DNA from: Tetracentron sinense
Lineage: Eukaryota > Streptophyta > Magnoliopsida > Trochodendrales > Trochodendraceae
Length of the DNA: 64,000 nucleotides
Reading direction: 5' to 3'
Assembly (NCBI GenBank): GCA_015143295.1
Contig: CM026561.1
Location: forward strand, 38,754,875-38,818,874
Made by a program: the position numbers and the translations under genes. Below, piece by piece: positions 35,701-47,700 of this stretch. Numbering within the stretch: the first letter of the stretch is position 1; every line of letters begins with the position of its first letter. The notes beneath the pieces were generated by a model, which saw only the letters and a list, made by a program, of their open reading frames with translations, had not been told where the DNA came from and did not search any database.

Positions 35701-38700
35701 CCTTGATATAACTGAACAAAATTTCTTTTGATTTCTTTTTATGTAAGAGAGTCGATTTTGCTCAATTGCTGCATACGTGTCGACAACATACTGTAAAAAT
35801 AAGCGCCCACCACATATCAATGTATTCCGTTCTCCAAAACATTGTTGTAGTCTAAAAGCATAGTATTCAGTAATAGAAACTGTTGTTCTCTTCCTTTGAG
35901 AATTGCTACACATAGAAGTGTCATGAAATGGTATACCAATTCTCCATCCATCTTCATCTCATGAGAATAATAGAGGATACTGTAATGCCATAAAACTTGG
36001 ATGTGTTTCATGTATCATTTGTGAATCACCGCCAATAGTACGTAAAATAATATCTCTATGTAGTACATCCTCAAGTCCATCACCGATCATTAGTGCTGCA
36101 ACCTCACTTTTAGTAGGACGATTATATTGTTTAGAATCTTTATGTCTTGTTTCGATCAATCGTATATTCAAATTTACCATTTGGTTTGATGTTAGCATAT
36201 CTCTTGCATTTGTAAAGATTTGTACATACGAATTCGTCTCATTTAACATTGTCTATAAACATTGAAGCATATTTATGTCAATTTCTTGAGTTGAACCTAA
36301 ACTTCTTTTAGCTTTGACATAGTTTTGCACCTCATGCTCGGTATCAAAAATATATAACTGTGCATATATGGGTAATTCTCCTAATTGAGGCAATAATGAT
36401 CTTATCCTATGATGAACTTATCCATATATGCGATATGAGTAAGGACCTCGACCATCTGCCACACTTGTGTCTACCTTACATCCTATTGACGTAAAAGCAA
36501 AATATGAATTGTAACTTCATATATTTTCCCAGTAATTAGAGAATGATGTGTTGTTTATGTTTTCAATCATGTGTTGTAAAAAAAATCGGGTGGATTAGGT
36601 AATAATGGTAATTGAATTTTTCCTTGTTGACAACAAATGTTGAAGTGTAACAATCTGCTTCCCCTTTTTTTTACTGCCTCTTCTTTCCAAGTCATTGCAC
36701 CACACTCATTGCACATTTGGAGTGGTGCATCAAAATTCCAATGACTTGTGAAATTTCTATAAATGTTGTTTGCTGCATGATAAGAAAATTAAGCTTTTAT
36801 TATTCAGCTAGAAGCTAATATTAAATTGGCTAAAATACTAAATCTTAAATTGACAGCTTACTAACATTTGAATGTACCCCTATGTGAAAAAGAAATTTTT
36901 TTTTACCTCTATGAGTTAGGCCTGATGTAATTGTTTCCACAGCGATTCTTGTAAGCTTTGGTATAGTATTACTTGATGATTCTCTTCCATCGTGGATTCC
37001 TAATGTTGATCCCATTTCCATACTATTGGATATGCCTTGTAATGTAAGTGCGTTACTAGATATTTCACGCACATAATAAGCATCATTATGTTGATTAGTT
37101 GATATGTTATTCTCATGCAAACTTGACTGATATATCCTTGAAATGTTTATCGTCGCATTTGCGTCATAGACTTTTTTACGCTTTCCATCCAATATGTTCT
37201 TCCTACGTTGACGACACATTTTCTGTATTTAGAACCTATACGTTGTCGTGTATAATCCTTGAATTTCTGGAGTTATATTTGTGGAACCTGGAGCATTAAT
37301 TTTATTATTAATTGCTAGCATATAATAGGAAAATATATGATACTATAATTTAAATCTCAAATATATATATATAATTAGTATTAACTTACTGGCCGTAGGA
37401 TATAGTTGCTGGTCTTCAGAAGATTGAGTTTCCTTATGCTTGTAATAATGCCTATTAAAACGTAATAATTGGTTGGTAAATTAAATCTTCTTCATGTTTA
37501 CTACTTGTGGCTGATACAATTAGTAATAAATGTTAATCACTAAGCAAGTACAAATCAACTAAACACTATTAAAATATAAATTAGTGAATAATATAGGCAA
37601 TGCAAATAAGTTAAAAAGAAAGAATACCTGCACGATGGAGTAGGTGAAAGTGGGAGGCTTGACAAAGAAGTAGAAGATCTGTGAAATCAGAAATGTAATA
37701 TATTGAGTAGATTCTCAAAATCAAGTATTAAATGGAAATATTTTAAATTTGCATATTAATTGTGCAAGTTAAAAAGGACGTACACATCAGGTGGTGTTGC
37801 AGTTATCATTTCTATGTTTGATGACCCTACTGTTTTTTCAAGTAACAAAGGTGTTGATGAATGGAATGTGACGGTTCTTGAAGAAAGAAAGTAATTTTAT
37901 AATATTAATACGGATTTCATTTTGTAAACACAAAATAATAAAATGGAAATAACGATTTGAAGTATACTGTTCATTTGGTGGCGGTAACTCCCATTCTTTG
38001 TCTTCAATAGCAGTTGCTTTGCGCTTTGATCTGTATAGTGAAAGTAGTGTGTGTGAAGTTCATAAGAAAGTGTAATTTTTGTAGGAAGAACACAAATAGG
38101 AGTGAAAGAAGTGTGTGAAGTTCATAAGAAAATGTAATTTTTGTAGGAAGAACACAAATAGGATGCAGAAATATTGTACCTCTTGTACGACTGTTTCTTG
38201 GGGCTATTTGATCCTACCATGTTTAGCTTGTGTGAATTTAACCTGGAAGGAGTATAATATATAATCATAAGTTGGATATAGAAACTAAACAATTTTTTTT
38301 AAAATCTGAGTAACTACTGTAGCACATCTGCATAATTTGAGTGTCTGTGTTTGATATAATAATATGGCTCTTGATGTTTAGTATTGAAGCCATTTGAGTG
38401 TCCAACATTATATGTTATCAGGTGTAAAAGAGAATAAATATTTAAAAAAAAAAAAACCAAGGATGGGTGGGTGAACCCTAGGGGTGGGTGAACCTTACCC
38501 ACGGTTAAGGGGTGTCAAAGGAGTCATGTGGCGACTTCTAGGGGTGATAATTAACCGGATTTGCTTAATCCAGTTAGCAACGTAGAAGATTTGACTCCAT
38601 ATCAGAATGTTTATTACATGAGAAATCCAATAAATAGTTCTGGACAGTGCTCAGCAGAACCAATTTTTTTGCCGATATCATACCCCCATGTCCTCGTGTC

Positions 38701-41700
38701 CCTTTTGAAACCCTTTTAACCTGGTTAATCTTAACCTAATTAAAACTAATAGTTTGGTTGTTAGTTTTTTTAGAAGACAATGGTTTGATTGATTATAAAT
38801 TAATCTTAACTTAACTAATAATTTGGTTGTTATTTTTTTTTTGTAAAAAGACCATGGTTGGATTGCTTAACCCTAGGGGTGAGGGAGTACTAACCACCAT
38901 AGGTAAGTATTTAAAATTGGGATGTTGACCAATGAGGACATGACCTCCAGTTATAGAATGGGAAACCCGGGTATACGTGGAGGTAGTAGTATACATTCTT
39001 CGTTCCATGAATGGGGCAGGGGTTTTAGAATATTTTGGAATGTTGTGAAATGAAAGGTAGAAACTTGTAGGAAGGGGGGTTGCCAACAGATTGTTTGGGA
39101 ATGTTGTAGCTATCAACCAAATTAAGTGAATGCTCATTGTTAACATGTGTAATTTGGAGCGATATAGTGCCCACAACATTATATAAATATCACTTTGGGA
39201 ATTCCAAAAAACTGAGGTCAAATGAATGAGTGTCTAATATAGAATTTTAAAAATTGGCAATATTGGTTTAAGGACATTAGCAATTAAGCATAGATAAATG
39301 AATGAACCCGAAATATATAAATATTAATTGATAGTAGTGATAGAAAGAGGGTTTAATATGAAACTGAACCCACAAAGAATCACAGTAAGTGTAATTATTT
39401 TCTGAAATAGGGAAATCGGTTTGCTAGGAAATAGTATGTCCCTTTTACACAATCTAGTAGCCTTTTGTGTGTTTTGCAAGTTCTTCACTTTGAATCTCTT
39501 TTATACATTTTGTTGATTACAGCCTTTGCTTTTGTTTTGTGGTCTAGTGAAAATAGTGCCTTATTATTTTCTGCACACTTAGAATTTAGAAACTTTTATT
39601 TTCTATTACATATATAACAGTTGAGACTCCTAGTCAGTGTTTAAATCCAAGTTGTCTGCTCTTACAACTAGTGACTTGACGCAAGCAAGATTTGGGATTG
39701 AATTGATTGGCCAACTCCACTTATATTGAAGAATCTTGATTGGCTACTTGGGGAACTTTAAATTGTAATAACTTGGTTCGCTACTTGGGAGCTTCATTGA
39801 GTTCTGTAAAATCTCCAGTGAATACTTAATTGGGTTAAGGTCGAGTTAGACTAAGGCCCGCCCCTTATCAATGCGATATTCAGTTATTAAACCTTTATTT
39901 TTACACATTCTAATAGACAAAAGACTTATTGGTCAAGCCAAAAAGATTGCCGATTGGATGCTCCTACCCCACCATGCTTTCTCACTCACTCACTCTTTTT
40001 TAAGCTTTAACCTTGCTTAAGCTTTGTACCTGATGCTGCTGAGGTGAAAATCGGTATTTTCTAGCTGTTGATCTTTCCTTTATAACAGTTGAAGACTCTT
40101 TAGATTGGAGAATTCTCTGATGTTTTTGCTTGTCAGTTTTTGGTGCTGAATTTGTAGCTGATACTATTAGTGTTCATTTTCAGCATTTTGTCCTTGAAGA
40201 GAACATGTTGGAAGTTGACTGCCCGTGTGTCACCCCTGAAGTTGTCCTGAAGGCATCGGGTCACGTTGATAAGTTTACTGACCTTATGGTTAAGGATGAG
40301 AAGACAGGAAATTGTTACCGCGCTGATCATTTGCTCAAGGATTTCTGCAAGGAGAAGCTTGAAAAGGACCTCAGTATGTCTGCAGAGAAGGCGGCAGAAC
40401 TGAAACATGTTCTTGCTGTTTTGGATGATCTCTCTGCCGAAGTGCTAGGGTCAAAGATCAAGGAGTATGGTATAACTGCTCCAGATACGAAGAACCCTCT
40501 TTCTGATCCCTATCCATTCAACTTGATGTTTCAGACGTCAATAGGTCCATCTGGTTTGAGCCGTGGGTGAGAATTTGATTAGGCATAAATACATAATATT
40601 TACTATAAGGAGATTCTTTTTCTAGGATTCTTCTATTCCCGATTTATATTTTGGCTTGCTTTTACTTGTGTGTGTCAATGTCTCTTGCATTTGATCTACT
40701 GCAGGTATATGCGCCCTGAGACAGCACAAGGCATCTTTGTAAACTTCAAGGACTTGTACTATTATAATGGGAACAAGCTCCCCTTTGCTGCGGCTCAAAT
40801 TGGTCAGGCTTTCAGAAATGAGGTTTCAAATTCTTCCCTTAATACTTCAAAATTGAGTACTTGATTATGTTTATGTTTGCATGCATGCGTACACACACAT
40901 GGGGGAATGCTAGTGTTCACCAAGACTAGTGAACTTGGTAACGTTCACTAGTCTTTTTTAATCCTATGCATACAATAGTTCAAAAACTCAAAAATTCGAT
41001 TCGACTCGAAAGTTAGCCCAATCGAGTAACTCGGGAAAAACTCGACTTGACCGACTCAGAAATATATATATTATCCAACATAGATAAAAAAAAAATTATT
41101 GCAAAATAATTTTCACTTTTTACAATTCACTGCAAAATTACAAATTAAAAACAGTCCTAAAGTAATTGTAATACTAAAAGCCTAAAATCAATCTTCTTCT
41201 CCTTTTCCTTCTCATTTTTCTCATTTTAGGGCTCGGATGAGACCTCCGTATAGGTTGAATGAGGTTTTATCTATAACCTATATAAAAAGAGCGTATAGTT
41301 TGCTAGCATCCAAAAGTTTTCGTCGAACTTTGTTTCCTAAATTACCCTCAATTCTTTCACACTGACTTCCTTTTTCTTTCTTTTTTGAAAATGCCCTTCT
41401 TTGAACTTTTTAACATCCAAGAGAACTCACGTTGTCCTTCTCCTTCTGCTTCAACGTTAGCTGCTCACCGCCTCACCTCTACGCCTCTCCTTCTCGCCAA
41501 CATTCCTATGTGCTCAAGATGACTCTTCTTCCACCGATTACACGCGTCTGCCTTCCTCCAACGTCACGTATTTTGCTTCTTTCCATCTGGTTTAATGACG
41601 AAGGAATAAAGAGAGGATGCCAAAGAGGACGCCTCCCTGCAACTATTGCAAATCTCATGTTCTCATCACTGCTTCTTTCCCTCTCTCTCCGAGTCTCTAG

Positions 41701-44700
41701 GGTTTCTTCATTACCTTTTGTTCTGTATTCTTAAGATGAAATTGTCTTAATGGAGACTAAAACTATTTGGGTTTATAGGGTTTTGGTTAGTTTAATCCTC
41801 AATGGTTTAATCCTCTTCTAATTAGAACTTTTAAAGTCATTTATAGGGTTTTGATTAGTTTCAGCCCCAAAACTATTTCCCTTGCAGCTTCTAACTGTTT
41901 GTATTTTAGCATCGTCTAAAAAAATTACAGTGAGAACTTTTATGTATTTGGGTCTCCTCAACCTAATCTGTGAAGCTTTTAGAGGAGAAAACCAAGTGGG
42001 CTTTCCAATTTTTTCATGATTCACTGATTTCCTTTCTTATTTTATCAATTTTACAGGCCCACTTGATTTGGGTCTGAAAGACCAAGTTATGCTTTTGTTG
42101 CATGGTTTAGATGTTTTGAGATATAATTTTTTTATGCATTCACTGTGTTTTTTCCATCTTGGTATTTCCTGTTTCAGTGATTCTACATACTCTGTTGATG
42201 CATTATTTGAAGCTTGTTTTAATTTTAATATGGGTTTTCTAATTTGGGTCTGCAGAATATGGTTAAGTTTTTTTTTTTATTATTATTATTTTTTCACCTT
42301 CACATTCTTGGTTTCTATTGTTTGAGAGCTTTTCTTGATGTCTTCAAAGAGGTGTTAATTTTTTTTTTTGGATCTTTAAAATTTATTTGTGTGGAAATCA
42401 AGTGGATATATGTTTCTCCCTGCATTGTTTCCATGACTTGATCCAATACTTCTGTGGTTTTGTGGTTTAAGAGCTCTTTTAATGCCTTCATTGAGATTTC
42501 TCATTCGGGTATTTTGGGATCATGGATAAAGGATTTTCAATAACTGAGCATATTTTCCATTTAATCTTCCATCCATGCAAGGTCCATATCATCTCTTAGT
42601 TTCATGGATGTCATGCACTTGGTTTAACTTTTCTGTTGTCAATTATGAATTTATTTATATATTTTTCATTTTGATGGTTTTTTATTCAAAAAAGGACTTT
42701 CTGGTCTTTCGAGGAGGGTTGAGATCTTGAGATATTGTTATGGGAGAGGAGTAGAGGACTGCAGAAATATCAATACAAGGATCATCTAATGTCTGATTCT
42801 GGTTCAGAGTCCTTCCAAACATAAAACCAACTCTTTTTTCACTTCATTGATTTGTTATTATTACATAATACCATTGACATGTGTTCTTGCACTCAAGAGG
42901 CGGGTTGGTTCACGAGTCATTGACACTTTGCAATGGTCTTTAGTTCAAGCTTGGCCCCTGGACTTTCTTGGTGTTGGTGATGGGTGGCTCAGAGCCGCAC
43001 CCTCGGGGCTTAGTCCTCACATGAAGGGTTTAGGATACCCCGAGTCACAAAAAAAAAAACTGATGAAAGCACGTAAAAAAAAGGGTATAATAACTGTTCT
43101 TCCTATTCATGCTCCTCTTTTTCATCATATTCATTAATGTAGAATTTGGTCTCTCTCTACATGCCTTAATTTTATCAAGAATAATTTTGATTCAGCCACT
43201 GATGAGAAGCAACATTCTCATATCATATTTCTAGCTATGATATGGATGTAGATGATATGCTTCATGAGAGAGTTTGACTTCAACAGGTGAATTCTTTCTA
43301 TTTGTTTTTTTGTCTCAGCTTTATGCATGTTCATCTTTTGAGGAAAAAATAATTCAATATGAGAATTCAAATGCTTGAAAGAGCATGATGAATTATTAGT
43401 CATATATTCTTGTTATTAATTTACTTAAAATTTTAGAATTATGATTATATGTTGAAATTTTTATGCTTAGATTCTGTTTCTAATTTGCTTTTTTTAACGG
43501 TTTTCTTAGTTTGGATCATTAATTGTACAATGGGCAGGGTGGTGTCAAAAAGGTTGTCATTTTAGCCCTGAGACATTGACATCATTTCTAGATATAACCT
43601 AGACATTGACATCATTTCCAACTCTTAGTCTTCAATTAAGAAACATTTCCTTATTCTTTTCTCCTTTTTTCCTTTTCATTAGAAAAAGAAAATAATTTCC
43701 AATAGAATTGGGATGTCTTATCAACATCAGGTAGTTAGGTATTTCTTGAAAGATCTAAAAATTTCACATTGATAGCATTCAATTATAATTAATTTGAGAA
43801 GATTCTTAAAGTGACCTCAATTTTATTTGTTTTTCTAGAAATTGTTCTCAATTTTTTTTATGGGAAATTGTTATTTCCTGTTTTGTTTTCATCCTTCATG
43901 GATATCTAGGTTTTAAGACTGAAATATTGAGTTGATTTTTTGTTTATATCAGCTTGACATTGAAAGCCATTAGGATATTTCACAATCGGATAGATCCTTC
44001 TGAATCATTTGGCACATCTTTTTTATCAAATTTACTGAGGCTTGCTTGAATCTCTGCATTTTTTGTTAATATAATATGAAGTTACAATTGCCAATATTGT
44101 TTGATTATTTGTAGTGGGAAGTTTGCATCTTAATAGTGTTGGATGTGTTTCTGGTAGTGATAGATAGATATGGAAGATTTAGAGGGCATGCGAGTATGGC
44201 TAGCAAAAACAAAAGTATGAAAATTCATTTGTTGATACATGATGAACAAGCAGTGTTTATGAGATTATGTATCTTCCAAAACCACCTTCGTAAAACCACA
44301 CAAAAATTTGTTTTAGATCTGCAACAAAAGACGGATTATTTTTGGATTTTGAGCAATCGGGACGGGAGGAGATAGGTGGGAGTCTCGATTGCCAATTTTG
44401 GGATCTTTTACCATTTTTAAATATTACTGAAGGTATTAAATTTAATAATCTTGCTTACCGCCTGATCCCATCATCAATAATTAGAGATTGTTTATTTTTC
44501 GGATGTCCACCGCTATTTTGTGCTTTGGGGGAACTGATTTGCCTATTCAGACGGGTTACTTCATGTTTCAGTCACTCACTCTCTTTCTCCAGTAAATTGT
44601 TCCTCTAGAAAAGCTACAGATTCTTTCTTTAGGTTTAGGAAGGTTATTTGTGAGTCATTTATGTCCCTTGTCATTCTTTCCTCTTTGTTTTCTTTCTAAT

Positions 44701-47700
44701 AAATAGATAAGAAGAGAAAAAGATTAAGGTAAATTGTAGTGCCAGATATCCCCATTTGAGATCCCCTTTTTCCTATGTGGGTTGTGCTCAAACTTCATAT
44801 ACTGGAATATCAGTCATTTTACCAATAATCCCTGGAAATTAATGCATTAATGTCATAGTTTCTTTTTTGGTTTTAGATTGGCCCCTTAGTTGGGCTTTGC
44901 TTACTTAGATTTTGGTTGTCGCTCAATTTCGTCCCCATGATCTGCTGCTAGATATTTGATAGTCTCAATTAACAATTGGTAATACCATGTGATCTGCACC
45001 TTTGTTGACGATGAGAACTTCCAAGGCCAAGGCTATTTACTGATTGTCCAGCTCTTCAAAAGAGATGGTTTAATTAGGAGGAGATATAAGCATTGTTGAG
45101 GAAAACGTCTCCTTCTTTCACCCTAAGGAATTCTCTATTTCATTATAATAGTGTATATCCTGCAATTTTTCAAATGCCTCTAATCCAAATTACTTCATCC
45201 CTTTAGTTTCTTTTGTTTCCCATTTGGAGTATTTTTGAGTTAAGATTGTTCATTACAGCAGCTAATGAAAACCCACTTTGATCATAATTGTGCTTTATAT
45301 TTTCTTAAATTTCTATTTCTAATTTAAATTTTTTTCGTTTACTTTTGACTTGTTTGTTGCTTTCTGTGTAACTATCCACAAGAAATACTTTTATCTTTTC
45401 ACTACTTAGTGAGATAAATGGTGCAATAGTTTCGTCAAACTTTTTCGTAAAATATATTTGTTCATATTCCTCTTCTCCTTTTTTTTAGACAATTTTCATT
45501 TTAACGTAAGTTTGCAATATTTGTTTCTCATATTATAATCCTGTAGTATAAAATTATAGTACTAATTTTTCTATCATACTATGTATATTATATACTATGT
45601 ATGTGGTAAACATAGGAAATTATAATAAAAGACCACATATTTTCTTATATTATTTTTTATTATTATTTAAAATGCACTACATGTGCCTTGCACGTGCAGC
45701 CTCCACTAGTAATTATAAAAAAACAACTATGTACTCAAGTGACTCGGCCGAGTCTTTTGAGTCAAGTTACTCGGCCTAACTCGACCAAGTCACTCTAGTT
45801 ACTCGGGTAGAAGAGACAAATTGAGTTTTTTAGGCAAGTCGACCTGAAACTCAGTTGAGTCGACTTGCCGAGTTTTTGTACAGTGCTCCTATGTGTTGAA
45901 TATCATTCTATTAAATATAAGGATAATTTGGTAATTTTATAGTGAACATTGCATATGCATCAAATGCATGGTTGTTAAGGCGACTTGAGGCAACAAACCC
46001 CATGGACACCCGAGGTGGTCGCCTGATAAACTTCTTGTGGTAGAAATCCTCCCCAATATGAGATTTGTATATGTTACATTTCCCTGAATAAGGGGCCCTA
46101 TAGTGTATATAAATTGTAAAATCTCCATTTGCAAGTTGCACTTTGATATAATCATCATTGTAGCCAATTGTAGGAATAATAAATGAGGATTTCAAGTTTT
46201 GAGAATAAAAAAAAAGAACCAAGAAAATAGTTTACAATGTTCTGTTGGGCCTAGCAGTTGAGGCACCTTCCAAAAAAGAAGGTGAGCATGAGGAAATGTA
46301 CTTGACACTGAATTGTCTCTTCTTCTATCTGCAATCCATTTTTGATTAGATATACAAACCTTAACATCTTATATGGTAATATACACAAAAAGCATAATAA
46401 ATAACATGTTTTTTTATTAACCAATCTGTCATTTTCAAATGAAATGAATTTTGTACCGTTAAACAATAATAATATTACATATATTACCGATAAAATAATA
46501 ATAATAATATTACACATATCAGGATTTTAATGATTGTTGGGCCCAGCAGAGCGCCTGATTGCCTAGGCTGTTTTTTGCTACGTGTGAGGGAAAAGGGACC
46601 TGCAAATTGAGTTTTTTGTGGGCCCAAATGAGTGTTACGTGTTGCTTAATGTATAAATTGTTAGGAACTTATAGTCATTCGATTGCTATAATTTTTGGAG
46701 TAGTGGGTCTCTGTGTTCTGTTTGTTTCTCCTTTTTTTTGCTTCTAGTTTAGGATTCTATGGTGATCATATGTTCTGTAAAATTTACTGACTGGAAATAA
46801 TGAATCTGTTCCCATCATTACCATTTCCTACTTGTCCAGATATCTCCTCGCCAAGGCCTTCTAAGAGTCCGTGAGTTCACACTGGCAGAAATTGAGCATT
46901 TTGTTGATCCCGATGACAAATCTCACCCCAAATATTCCGAAGTCGCAAACTTGGAGTTCTTGATGTTCCCGAGGGAAGAACAAATGTCTGGACAATCAGC
47001 AAAGAGAATTCCCCTTGATGAAGCAGTTTCAAGGGTTGGTTTGAATTTTGTCTAGTTTAATCTCTCTCTGTATCTCTCTCTCTCTCTCTCTCCCCCTGAC
47101 AATATTTGTATTATTACTGCTGGTCAGGGAATTGTCAACAATGAAACACTTGGCTACTTCATTGGGAGGGTATATCTGTTCCTAACAAGCCTTGGAATTG
47201 ATAAAGAACGATTACGTTTTCGGCAGCATCTTGCAAACGAGATGGCCCACTATGCTGCAGACTGTTGGGATGCTGAGATTGAGTGCTCTTATGGTTGGAT
47301 TGAGTGTGTTGGTATTGCAGATAGATCTGCATATGACTTGCGCGCTCACACGGTAAGAGTTTAATTCACATTTTAGTGGAGACATATTAGAATTTTCATA
47401 GCATTTATCCTCCCTAAGTCCAGATGTTACTCAAGACACATCTTCTCTAATTACCAATAAAAAAAGTTCATCACACTTTGTTATTTGCCTTCTGGAATTA
47501 ACTTTGTCCCTGGTGGACTTCCTCTTAGCAATCTTCCATCTCCTATTTATTCCTGTTTTTTTTTTTTTTTTCTCTTATTAATGAAAATGTGGTTGACTGT
47601 ATGATTCGTAAGTTTTGTGAGATACCGAGATTGGCAATTTGTATGGGAATTGGTCCTTCAGAAAGTAATTTTCATTTCAATTTGATATTCGGCTATTGAA

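Larger units (their letters stand above)
29837..38260 (-). mobile_element. Decayed autonomous Helitron in GlyRS intron 1
   Basis: On the minus strand it carries, in order, a Rep/helicase gene (about 38220 to 32467) and an RPA-like gene (about 32282 to 30295), the usual plant Helitron layout. The proposed 3' end is CTAG at 29837-29840 (read from the + strand, preceded by A at 29836) in a (TA)n tract, like the Helitron at 5869. A weak CAATA..TATTG hairpin lies just inside. The 5' (right) end was not found. 38260 is only the limit of coding evidence plus leader. Nonsense codons and frameshifts make it non-functional. Confidence 0.75.
40973..45890. mobile_element. Possible TIR element split by a Helitron, in GlyRS intron 3
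   Basis: On both sides of the Helitron at 41270-45709 lie CGAGT/ACTCG-rich segments that match in inverted orientation: left GTTCAAAAACTC, CGAGTAACTCGGG and ACTCGACTTGACCGACTC, right GTTACTCGGGTAG, GTCGACTTGCCGAG and TTTTTGTAC. This suggests a ~470-bp inverted-repeat element into which the Helitron jumped. The match is imperfect and no target duplication was found. Confidence 0.4.

Noticed and set aside
40130..40183. In-frame extension upstream of GlyRS exon 2 with its own ATG (MSVFGAEFV..)
   Set aside because: It is intronic sequence read through a clear acceptor TTTTCAG at 40183. The protein must continue from exon 1 ..FWRQ to HFVLEEN.
44136..44608. ORFs of 79 and 88 codons within the intron 3 Helitron, considered as captured exons
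   Set aside because: No family motif or convincing splice sites. Left as non-coding Helitron sequence.
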